From Alphaproteobacteria bacterium (GTDB lineage Bacteria; Pseudomonadota; Alphaproteobacteria; Sphingomonadales; Sphingomonadaceae), in assembly GCA_003241875.1 (NCBI GenBank), contig QBLU01000002.1, positions 62,001-126,000 of the forward strand: a stretch of DNA of 64,000 bases, written 5' to 3'. Below, one piece after another: positions 57,122-64,000 of this stretch. Made by a program: the position numbers and the translations under genes. The notes beneath the pieces were generated by a model. The model was not told the origin of the DNA, did no database searches, and saw nothing but the letters and a program-made list of their open reading frames with translations. The stretch's first letter is position 1. Each line of letters begins with the position of its first letter.

Positions 57122-57985
57122 GTGCACGATTCGCTTGTTCCCGGATTCAGCGTCAGCGGCGACAGCGATGGTCGCTGGCCGCTGGTCATGGCCTCGCCGC
57201 ACAGCGGTCGCGACTATCCCGCGGCCTTCCTCGCCGCCTCGCGGCTGACGCTGGCGCAGTTGCGCCGCGCCGAAGATGCCCATGTCGACAGCCTGCTCGA
57301 CGGCGTCCAGGGCGTGCCCGTCCTCCGTGCTCGCCACGGCCGCGCCTTTCTCGATCTCAATCGCGCCGAGAACGAGATCGACCCCGTGATGATCGACGGG
57401 CCGATGGCGATGGCGCCGCAGCTGACCGATCGCGTCGCCGCCGGCCTCGGCGTATTGCCGCGGGTTGCCGCCCAGGGCCTCGACATCTACCGCCGCCGCG
57501 TGACCGCGGTCGATGCGGAGGCGCGGCTGGCGGCGCTGCACCGCCCCTGGCACAAGCGCATAGCCGAGCTGCTTGACCGCGCCCGCGCCCGCCACGGCTA
57601 TGCCATACTGATCGATTGTCATTCCATGCCCAAGCCTGCCGGCGTGCTGCCGCCGCAGGTGGTGATCGGCGATCGCTTCGGCGGCAGCGCAGCGCCGGCG
57701 CTGGTGGCGCTGATCGAGCAGCATTTTCGCCAGACCGGCTGGCGCGTGGCCCGCAACGCCCCCTATGCCGGCGGCTATACCACCGAATTTCACGGCTTGC
57801 CCGCCGCCGGCATCCACGCCGTACAGGTCGAGATCGATCGCAATCTCTACATGGATGCCAACCGCCTGGTGCGCCACGACGGCTTTGACGGCGTGGCGGC
57901 GCAGATGGCCGGGCTGGCACGGCTGTTGCTGGCGACAGCCCCGCTGCTCGGCCTGGGGCCGGACCTGCGTGAAGCCGCCGAATGA
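57122..57985 (+). CDS. N-formylglutamate amidohydrolase family protein
   Basis: The 287-aa protein hydrolyses N-formylglutamate or a related N-formyl compound at the end of histidine breakdown. SPHSGRDYPAAFL, FLDLNRAENEIDP, ILIDCHSMPKPAG (metal-binding HSM) and APYAGGYTTEFHG and VEIDRNLYMD are family motifs. It starts with GTG 57122. It is not in a hut operon here, so the substrate may be different. Confidence 0.9.
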   Translation: MHDSLVPGFSVSGDSDGRWPLVMASPHSGRDYPAAFLAASRLTLAQLRRAEDAHVDSLLDGVQGVPVLRARHGRAFLDLNRAENEIDPVMIDGPMAMAPQLTDRVAAGLGVLPRVAAQGLDIYRRRVTAVDAEARLAALHRPWHKRIAELLDRARARHGYAILIDCHSMPKPAGVLPPQVVIGDRFGGSAAPALVALIEQHFRQTGWRVARNAPYAGGYTTEFHGLPAAGIHAVQVEIDRNLYMDANRLVRHDGFDGVAAQMAGLARLLLATAPLLGLGPDLREAAE

Positions 57986-57989
57986 AAAA

Positions 57990-58020
57990 GGCCGCCTCGC
58001 AGGGGGGATGCGAGACGGCC
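57990..58020 (+). terminator. Imperfect hairpin after the amidohydrolase gene
   Basis: aaggccgcctcgc pairs with gcgagacggcc with one mismatch pair around the loop aggggggat. There is no clear T-tract on the plus strand; on the minus strand the A-run becomes five T, so it may also serve the TonB gene. Confidence 0.45.
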
Positions 58021-58174
58021 GATCTTCACGGAGGAAGCCGGGCAGGGCCCGGTAGGTGTGCGTCGGAAAAGGGGGGCAAACCCGACGCACGGCACCGAGA
58101 TAGGCAGGCGTTCCCGGCCTTCAAGAATGCCGCTGCGCCACGGGCCAGGATGACGCAGGCGGGCCAGCGGGGGC

Positions 58175-60325
58175 TCAGATCGTGAAGCGGACCGAGAGCC
58201 GGAAATCACGCCCGAGCAACGGCGCCGTGTCTTTCAGGAAGCTGGCGTGACGGCGACCCTCGACGTCGAAGATGTTGTTGGCCGAGACCACGACTGTCGT
58301 CGGGTTGTCGGTGCCGAACGGCCGAAATGACAGGCTGGCATTGACCATGGTGAACGCCGGTGTTTCCGTCTCGAAGGCCGCGACCCGTGATTGCCGGGTG
58401 ACGTGTTCGGCCTCCAGACGGCCGCCGAAGCGGTCGCCATTGGCCTCGATGCCACCGATGAAGCGCAGCGGCGGAATGCGCGGCAGGCGACCGCCACCGC
58501 CGAGCAGGTCGGCGCGGACGAAATCGGCGAGCCCGGTCAACTGCACGTCGGTGCTGCCGAACTGCGCGACGGTAACGGCGCCCTCGGCCTCGACGCCCCA
58601 GAAGCGGGCGCGGTCCTGCAGATACTGGAGCACCGGCAGCCCGTCCGCCTCGGTGCCGTCCGGCGACAGGTAGATGAAGTTGTTGAACCGGCTGTAAAAG
58701 CCCGAAACCTCCAGCCGCCAGCCGGCACCGCGGCCGCGCAGCACCAGTTCGCCGCCGGTGGACCGTTCCTTGCCGAGGAAGCGATCGCCGATCTCGAACG
58801 TGCGGGTCGCGGCATGGGCGCCATCGGCAAAAAGCTCCTCGGCCGCCGGCGCGCGTTCGCTGTGCGAGGCGCTTACCGCCAGCCGCCAATTGTCGCCGAT
58901 CGGCGCCGACAGGCTGCCCGACGCCGAAAAGGCATCGAAGCTGCGGGCGAAACTGCCGATCGGCAGGCGAACATCGGTATGTTCCCAGCGGCCGCCGACT
59001 TCAGCGGTCAGCGTTCCAAGCTTGAATTCCTGCAAGGTGAACACGCCGACCTGCTGGGTGTCGTTGCGCGGAATATAGGCCTCTTCACCCTGGGCGTTGA
59101 AGTTGCGGGCGAAATACTGGACGCCGGTGGCGCCTCTCCAGCCGCCGCGCTGGCGCTGCACCAGTTCGGCGCGGCCTTCGAGCGACTTGTTGAAGAAGCT
59201 CGTGCCGATCGCGCCGTCGCCCTCGATCTCGTCGTGGCGATAATCGGCCCAACCGAAGCGGAAACGCAGCTCTTCGAAGGCGCCCTGCATCGGCACCACG
59301 GCGCGGGCATCGACGCGAGTCTGCCGCATGTCGAGGCGGATATCCTCGTGACCATGACCGCCATGCTCCTCCGCATCATGGTCGTCCTCGCCATGCTCGT
59401 CGTCATGGTCATCGCCGCCGAGTTCGAGGCCGCCGGGGATGCCGTAGTTGTTGCGCAGGTGACTGACCGCAAAGCCCAGGCTGCCACCGTCGGTGCCGAT
59501 CCAGCTCAGCCCGCCGGCAACGTCCCACGTCTTGGCGTCGGTATTGTCGATGCGGCCGCGAGCCTCCGCCGCTTCGGCGGCTTCACCGCCCTCGGCGGCC
59601 GCGGCGGCGCGCAGCGCGGGCGAGAACACATAGCCACCGGTGCGGTAGTTGCCGGTCCGAAGATAGCTGCCGTCGGCATGCGCGACGAGGCCGGTCTGGC
59701 CCAACGGCACATTGACGGCGGCCGAGCCGCCGCGTTCTTCTGCGGCCGAGCCCAGCGTGCCGGCGGCGTCGACGTGGATCGCCTCCGCAGGCGCCTGGCG
59801 CGGGATGCGCACGTCGCGGACGTTGACGACGCCGCCGATTGCCCCCGAGCCATACAGCAGGGCCGCCGGGCCGCGGACGATCTCGATGCGTTCGGCGAGC
59901 AACGGGTTGATCGCAACGGCATGATCGACCGAGGTATTCGACACGTCGAAGCTGCCGATGCCGTCGGTCAGCACGCGCACCCGTTCCGCATCGAAACCGC
60001 GCAGGATCGGCCGCGAGGCGTTGGGCCCGAACCAGGTCGATGACACGCCCGGCTGGCGGGCCAGCGTTTCGCCGATGGTCGATCGGGCCTGACGGGCCAG
60101 TTCCGTCCCCTGCAGGACGCTGACGGCCGTCGCCAGCGCAAAGCGATCGCGATCGAATGGCGCCGTAACCACGATTTCGGGCGATATCGCGCTGTGCAGC
60201 GGATCAGCCTCGGCGCTGTTGGCACCGTCGCCGCCGGCAGCAACAGCGTCGGCCGGCGCCGCCAGCAGCGGTGTCGCGGCGGTCGTGGCGAGAAGCAGTA
60301 CCAGAACTGAGGTACGCAGAGACAT
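58175..60325 (-). CDS. TonB-dependent receptor, ZnuD-like (zinc uptake)
   Basis: The 716-aa outer membrane receptor has a signal peptide (TSVLVLLLATTAATPLLAA), a TonB box-like segment (ISPEIVVTAPFD), a plug domain (QPGVSSTWFGPNASRPILRGFDAERVRVLTDGIGSFDVSNTSVDHAVAINPLLAERIEIVRGPAALLYG) and a 22-strand barrel ending in DFRLSVRFTI. A loop near residue 325 is full of His, Asp and Glu (DDHDDEHGEDDHDAEEHGG), as in ZnuD zinc receptors. ATG 60325 has AGGA upstream. A zinc or other metal chelate is the likely cargo. Confidence 0.9.
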   Translation of the reverse strand: MSLRTSVLVLLLATTAATPLLAAPADAVAAGGDGANSAEADPLHSAISPEIVVTAPFDRDRFALATAVSVLQGTELARQARSTIGETLARQPGVSSTWFGPNASRPILRGFDAERVRVLTDGIGSFDVSNTSVDHAVAINPLLAERIEIVRGPAALLYGSGAIGGVVNVRDVRIPRQAPAEAIHVDAAGTLGSAAEERGGSAAVNVPLGQTGLVAHADGSYLRTGNYRTGGYVFSPALRAAAAAEGGEAAEAAEARGRIDNTDAKTWDVAGGLSWIGTDGGSLGFAVSHLRNNYGIPGGLELGGDDHDDEHGEDDHDAEEHGGHGHEDIRLDMRQTRVDARAVVPMQGAFEELRFRFGWADYRHDEIEGDGAIGTSFFNKSLEGRAELVQRQRGGWRGATGVQYFARNFNAQGEEAYIPRNDTQQVGVFTLQEFKLGTLTAEVGGRWEHTDVRLPIGSFARSFDAFSASGSLSAPIGDNWRLAVSASHSERAPAAEELFADGAHAATRTFEIGDRFLGKERSTGGELVLRGRGAGWRLEVSGFYSRFNNFIYLSPDGTEADGLPVLQYLQDRARFWGVEAEGAVTVAQFGSTDVQLTGLADFVRADLLGGGGRLPRIPPLRFIGGIEANGDRFGGRLEAEHVTRQSRVAAFETETPAFTMVNASLSFRPFGTDNPTTVVVSANNIFDVEGRRHASFLKDTAPLLGRDFRLSVRFTI

Positions 60326-60366
60326 GCAGGGAATCCTCGGGTCGGGGCAGACTGTCTGCTCGCTAA

Positions 60367-60388
60367 ATGTAATACTATATCGTGTCAA
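60367..60388 (-). promoter_or_regulatory. Candidate promoter with Zur-like palindrome, ZnuD-like gene
   Basis: On the minus strand a perfect TTGACA (60383-60388) is followed by a spacer that contains the imperfect palindrome ATATAGTATTACAT (60367-60380, 10 of 14 positions symmetric). An AT-rich palindrome in the spacer suits repression by Zur when zinc is plentiful. The -10 is poorly defined. Confidence 0.4.
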
Positions 60389-60436
60389 CTGGCGTGGCGC
60401 CGCTCTTCGGTGGGCAGTCCCTGGATCAGCGGGCGC

Positions 60437-61003
60437 TCAGGACCGCCGACGCGGCCACATCCGCGCCAGAACATCGTCGCGATCGAAGATGCGGTGCTTT
60501 GCGGCGCCGGCGACGTGCAGCGCCAGGGTTGCGATGACAATCCAGCCGATGGTCCCATGGCCATTGTGGAAAACGTCGCCCAGCGCCGGCGACAATGGCA
60601 ACGGCGGCACGTCGAAAAGACCGAACACCGACACCGGCCCGCTCCGCTTGCCGGTCGACACCATCGCCCAGCCGCTAAAAGGCATCGCCAGCAGCAGCAC
60701 GTAAAAGCCGATATGGGTCGTCCGCGCCAGCACGACTTCGCCGCGCGTCATGTGCGCCGGCAGCGGCGGCGGCGAGTTCGCGACGCGCCAGCCGATGCGG
60801 ACCAGCGTCAGTGCGAGGATCGACAGGCCGACGCTCTTGTGCAGCGCGATCGGGCCGGCGCCGGTCGTGCGCATCGCCGGATCGGCGCTGTCGAGCCACA
60901 GGCCGCTGCCAAGTCCAGTGGCCAGATTGCCGACGACAAGCAGCGCTGTAAGCCAGTGCAGCCCGATCGCGACCGTCGAATAGCGGCTATGCCCGGCTGC
61001 CAT
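60437..61003 (-). CDS. Cytochrome b561 family protein
   Basis: The 188-aa membrane protein has four helices with haem-ligating His: YSTVAIGLHWLTALLVVGNLATGLG, IALHKSVGLSILALTLVRIGWRV, THIGFYVLLLAMPFSGWAMVSTG, and GTIGWIVIATLALHVAGAAKHRIFDRDDVLARMWP. This is the bacterial CybB type, which moves electrons between quinol and periplasmic acceptors. It sits between the ZnuD-like gene and the sapC gene, all minus strand. Confidence 0.94.
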   Translation of the reverse strand: MAAGHSRYSTVAIGLHWLTALLVVGNLATGLGSGLWLDSADPAMRTTGAGPIALHKSVGLSILALTLVRIGWRVANSPPPLPAHMTRGEVVLARTTHIGFYVLLLAMPFSGWAMVSTGKRSGPVSVFGLFDVPPLPLSPALGDVFHNGHGTIGWIVIATLALHVAGAAKHRIFDRDDVLARMWPRRRS

Positions 61004-61101
61004 GGCGATATCCTGCGGCGGTGACCGTCGTGCCAGCCGTCAGTGCTGCAAGCCGCGGCGGCCCGGGACGCCCCGCCGACCGCCGCGCTCTGCCGGATGG
61101 G

Positions 61102-61854
61102 TCAGGCGTTGGTGGCAGCGATCTGCTTTTCGAACAGGCCGGAGATCAGCGACAGCGAGAACAGATGCGCATAGACGAGGCCGAGCAGGCCCGACTGGAC
61201 CAGCTTGCGCGCCTGGTCGCCGCGCAGGTTCTGCAGCTTTTCTTCGGAAACCATGCGGAAACCGCGATAGACTGCGGGTTCGGTCAGGCCTTCGCGCTGG
61301 ATGGTGACTTCGCCGTCCATCAGCAGGTCGAGCTTGGTCAGTTCTTCCATGAACGAACGGGTGCGGAACACGGCCTGTTCGAACTGCTCGCAGAACGCCA
61401 GCACATTCTTGGTCGTGTCGGTGGGGTCGGTGCCATTGAACAGCGCCTCGCCCTCACCGGCGGCGATCTGCGGGTCGGTGTCGTCGAAGCACAGCGACAG
61501 ATCATCCGATTCGGCGGTCAGGCGTGCCAGCATGAACGGATAGCGACGGATGAAAGCCGGAATATACTGGCCCTTTTCCCACTGATCGTCGGCACCCAGG
61601 TACAGGTTCTGCCCCTCGTTGAGGCCGATCAGCGCCAGCGGCGCCGGGTTGTCGCCGAGACCGAAGACGATCGGGTAATGACGCTGCACCAGCGCGAATT
61701 CGTCGACGGTCACCGGCACGGCATGTGTGTTGCGCGTGAACGCGAGGTTCTCGCGCGGCTTCAGCCCATGCGTCGGATGCAGTTGCGATGACAGCGGCGC
61801 CAGCGACTTGTAAAACAGCGGCAATGTCTGGGCGTTGGCGGGCGTGCTGGCCAT
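61102..61854 (-). CDS. SapC family protein
   Basis: The 250-aa protein fits the SapC family (named after Campylobacter S-layer gene neighbourhood): LPLFYKSLAPLSSQLHPTHGLKPRENLAFTRNTHAVPVTVDEFALVQRHYPIVFG, YIPAFIRRYPFMLARLTAESDDLSLCFDD, and GFRMVSEEKLQNLRGDQARKLVQSGLLGLVYAHLFSL. In sphingomonads and Caulobacter relatives such genes often lie near TonB receptors and tryptophan halogenases. Function is unsettled. ATG 61854 is the family start; track start 61923 is upstream. Confidence 0.93.
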   Translation of the reverse strand: MASTPANAQTLPLFYKSLAPLSSQLHPTHGLKPRENLAFTRNTHAVPVTVDEFALVQRHYPIVFGLGDNPAPLALIGLNEGQNLYLGADDQWEKGQYIPAFIRRYPFMLARLTAESDDLSLCFDDTDPQIAAGEGEALFNGTDPTDTTKNVLAFCEQFEQAVFRTRSFMEELTKLDLLMDGEVTIQREGLTEPAVYRGFRMVSEEKLQNLRGDQARKLVQSGLLGLVYAHLFSLSLISGLFEKQIAATNA

Positions 61855-61975
61855 GGCGGATCGTCTTTCCTGTAGGGTAACGAATCTTTTGAAGGTGGCG
61901 TTCTCTAGGGTCGCACCGCGCATCGCGCAAGCCGTCGCGATCGCGGGAACCCGGCAGCGCCGATACGGCGCCGGC

Positions 61976-63403
61976 TCAGATCACCTTGCCGGGGTTCATG
62001 ATCCCCAGCGGATCGAGCGCCGCCTTGATGGCCCGGACCGCGGCCAGCTTGGCGGGGTCGCCCAGCCTCGCCAGCGCCGCACGCTTCAGGACGCCGATAC
62101 CGTGTTCGGCGGAGATCGACCCGCCCGCCGCCGTCACCAGTGCATAGACGAGATCCGTGATGGCGGCGCCGTTCCGGGCCAGATAGTCCGCGCCGTCGGG
62201 CCCGACGGGCGCCTTGACGTTGAAGTGCAGGTTGCCGTCGCCGAGATGACCAAAGGCAATGACCCGCGCACCGGGAAACGCCGCCTCGACACTGTTCGCC
62301 GCGGACACGGCGAAATCCGGCATCGCCGCAACGGCGACCGCAATGTCATGGTGCACCGCCGGCCCGTCGCGCCGCTCCGCCGCCGGCAGCTCCTCGCGCA
62401 GCCGCCAGAGCGCCGCTGCCTGCGCGTCCGACGCCGCCACCGTCGCATCGGCGATTTCGCCGGCCGCGGCCGCCGCCGCCAGCGTATCGACGAGCAGGGT
62501 GTCGAGCGGTTCCGGTCCCGCCAGCTCCACCAGCGCATGCCAGCCATGCTTTCCGGCCAGCGGCGCCCGCAAGCCGAGCTGGCTGTCGAGCAGCTGCAGG
62601 CCGAAATCGGGCATCAACTCGAAGCTTTCGACCTGGCCACCCGAAGCCGCGCGCAATCGCGCCAGCACGGCCAAGGCGCGCCGCGGACCGTCGGCCGCCG
62701 GGCCGAACCCCATCCAGGCGACAGCCCGATGCCGGGGGGCCGGCACCAGCCGAAGCGCCGCGGCGGTGACGATGCCCAGCGTCCCTTCCCCGCCGATCAG
62801 CAGCTGCTTGATGTCATAGCCGGTGTTGTCCTTGGCGAGCCCGGTCAACTGGTGCAGCACCGAACCATCGGGGAGCACGGCCTCCAGCCCGACCACCAGC
62901 GCCCGCATCGTGCCATGACGCAGCACCTGCATGCCGCCGGCGTTGGTGGCGATCAGCCCGCCGATCGTGGCGCTGCCCTTGGCACCGAGCGACAGCGGAA
63001 AGGCGCAGTCCACCGCCCGGGCGGCATCATGGACGTCGGACAGGATGGCGCCGGCCTCCACCGTCATGGTCAGGCCGCTGGCGTCGACGGCGCGGATCGC
63101 CGCCATCCGATTCAGGCCGACCAGCACGGCGCTGCCATCGGTCGGCGGGATGCCGCCGCCGACGAGCCCGGTATTGCCGCCCTGCGGGACCAGCGCCACA
63201 CGATGTCGGCCGGCTGCCCGGACGATTGCCGCCACCTGATCGACCGTGCGCGGCAACAGGAGCAGCGGCGTCGCGCCGCGGTAGCGGCCACGCCAGTCGA
63301 CCAGCCGCGGCGCCAGCACATCCGGCGCCGCGGTCCAGTTGCCGTCGCCGGCCGCCGCCTCGAGGGCCACCAGCGCCGCTGGCGAGGGAGAAATCGTCGA
63401 CAC
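61976..63403 (-). CDS. FAD-binding oxidase, D-2-hydroxyglutarate/D-lactate dehydrogenase-like
   Basis: The 475-aa protein is a VAO/PCMH-type flavoenzyme. The N-terminal FAD domain has VALVPQGGNTGLVGGGIPP, LSLGAKGSATIGGLIATNAGGMQVLRHGTMRALVVGLEAVLPDG and IGGEGTLGIVTAAALRL. The C-terminal catalytic domain has AFGHLGDGNLHFNV and SISAEHGIGVLKR, ending LDPLGIMNPGKVI, as in D-2-hydroxyglutarate and D-lactate dehydrogenases. It starts with GTG 63403; no in-frame ATG is nearer. The substrate is uncertain. Confidence 0.92.
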   Translation of the reverse strand: MSTISPSPAALVALEAAAGDGNWTAAPDVLAPRLVDWRGRYRGATPLLLLPRTVDQVAAIVRAAGRHRVALVPQGGNTGLVGGGIPPTDGSAVLVGLNRMAAIRAVDASGLTMTVEAGAILSDVHDAARAVDCAFPLSLGAKGSATIGGLIATNAGGMQVLRHGTMRALVVGLEAVLPDGSVLHQLTGLAKDNTGYDIKQLLIGGEGTLGIVTAAALRLVPAPRHRAVAWMGFGPAADGPRRALAVLARLRAASGGQVESFELMPDFGLQLLDSQLGLRAPLAGKHGWHALVELAGPEPLDTLLVDTLAAAAAAGEIADATVAASDAQAAALWRLREELPAAERRDGPAVHHDIAVAVAAMPDFAVSAANSVEAAFPGARVIAFGHLGDGNLHFNVKAPVGPDGADYLARNGAAITDLVYALVTAAGGSISAEHGIGVLKRAALARLGDPAKLAAVRAIKAALDPLGIMNPGKVI

Positions 63404-63527
63404 GGCCGTGCCATAGCCTGCCCGGGCACAGCCGGCAAAGCGTTGCCGGCGCGACACAGGCGCCCGGCGATCGCCATGCCGGGGTTGCGCAGGGTTCACG
63501 CCGCGTTCAATTGCCCGCGAGCAACGC

Positions 63528-64000
63528 ATGGGCAGCAACAAGGAACAGAAACTGGTCGCGATGAGGGGGAATGGCGATTCAACACGGACGGCCCGGGGCA
63601 TCTTCGTCGCCGCCGGCCGGCCGGCCCTGATTCTCGCCCTGGCCCTGGCATGGTCGCCGTCCGTTGGCGCCGAGCCCGCGCGGCGTGCGCCGCCGCCGCC
63701 CGAAACCACCTTCGGAACGCCCTGGACGCGCATGCCGGCGACTCCCGGCGGGCCTGTCGAGATGCGCCCCTTTCCGCCCCGGCAGGGCCGAAGCCGGTGC
63801 ATTCCGATGACGGCAATGGCCGGTGCCCAGCTGTTCGGCGACAGCGCGCTGGAGCTTACGATGCGCGACGGTCGTCGTTATCGACTGTTCTTTGCGCGCG
63901 AATGCCAGGCGCTGACCTTTTACCAGGGCTTTTACTATCGCCGCGAAAAAGCCGGGCAGATCTGCGCCGGCCGCGACGCCATCGGCGCCCGCTCGGGCGG
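63528..64000 (+). CDS. Exported protein of unknown function, 3' end outside window (partial)
   Basis: This open frame is missing from the ORF track because it has no stop before the right edge. From ATG 63528 (or 63561) it gives at least 157 codons. A hydrophobic stretch (PALILALALAWSPSVGA) is a signal peptide; a Pro-rich linker follows (RRAPPPPPETT). The folded part reads LTMRDGRRYRLFFARECQALTFYQGFYYRREKAGQICAGRDAIGARSG, a conserved pattern I recall in sphingomonad periplasmic proteins, with two or more Cys. It is divergent from the FAD oxidase gene. Confidence 0.75.
   Translation, partial: MGSNKEQKLVAMRGNGDSTRTARGIFVAAGRPALILALALAWSPSVGAEPARRAPPPPETTFGTPWTRMPATPGGPVEMRPFPPRQGRSRCIPMTAMAGAQLFGDSALELTMRDGRRYRLFFARECQALTFYQGFYYRREKAGQICAGRDAIGARSG

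Noticed and set aside
58391-60043. 550-aa plus-strand ORF opposite the TonB receptor
   Set aside because: Antisense shadow of a clear TonB-dependent receptor.
1-64000. CRISPR array, rRNA operon, insertion sequence or transposase
   Set aside because: No regularly spaced repeats, rRNA stretches or transposase motifs were seen. Repeats found are short palindromic elements.

Overview
The window is about 64 kb of GC-rich, densely coded chromosome. It most likely comes from an alphaproteobacterium of the order Sphingomonadales. The clues are a SapC-family protein, a ZnuD-like TonB receptor, DUF2793 at the end of a gene-transfer-agent (GTA) type cluster, sphingomonad-style secreted proteins, and a CtrA-like site. 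I cannot name the genus from sequence alone.

Left part (1-24.4 kb): housekeeping and catabolic genes. A minus-strand operon reads GFA-family gene (frameshifted) - contractile tail-sheath-like gene - leuC-like - leuD - Fe/Mn superoxide dismutase. It is followed by a type II NADH dehydrogenase, a secreted C13-family cysteine peptidase, purL, two membrane-associated proteins, and a minus-strand run metallo-hydrolase - DUF4230 - nadA - small secreted protein - alpha/beta hydrolase - nadC (NAD biosynthesis). Next come a plus-strand reductase/acetyltransferase pair, a GMC oxidoreductase - epoxide hydrolase - lipB run with overlapping starts, a lipoprotein, an SCP2 protein, a secreted protein and an OmpA-type porin.

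Middle (24.5-42.4 kb, all minus strand): a nearly complete phage-tail/capsid cluster with the gene order of a gene transfer agent: small terminase, TerL, portal, g3.5, protease, capsid, [spike-like beta-helix protein, two small proteins], adaptor, stopper, small protein, tail terminator, tail tube, two tape-measure chaperones, short tape measure, distal tail protein fused to a TIM-barrel-like domain, hub, NlpC/P60 peptidase, tail-tip protein, DUF2793. There is no integrase, repressor, replication or lysis gene. Two features stand out: a three-gene spike/fibre-like module placed directly behind the capsid gene after a strong terminator, and a large N-terminal domain on the distal tail protein, while the g15-like tip protein is short. 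A small promoter-terminator unit sits in front of the cluster.

Right part (42.5-64 kb): enoyl-CoA hydratase/thiolase pair, DUF1254 protein, benzoylformate-decarboxylase-like ThDP enzyme, HNH protein, glnK-amtB with a sigma-54-type promoter, patatin-like protein, DUF2007/DUF2784/PNPOx genes, tldD, TrmO, a formylglycine-generating-type enzyme, acetyl-CoA acetyltransferase, tRNA-Val(GAC), N-formylglutamate amidohydrolase, a ZnuD-like TonB receptor with a His/Asp-rich loop, cytochrome b561, SapC, an FAD-linked oxidase and a truncated secreted protein at the right edge.

All assignments rest on reading the translated sequence and remembered family signatures. No database search was possible.
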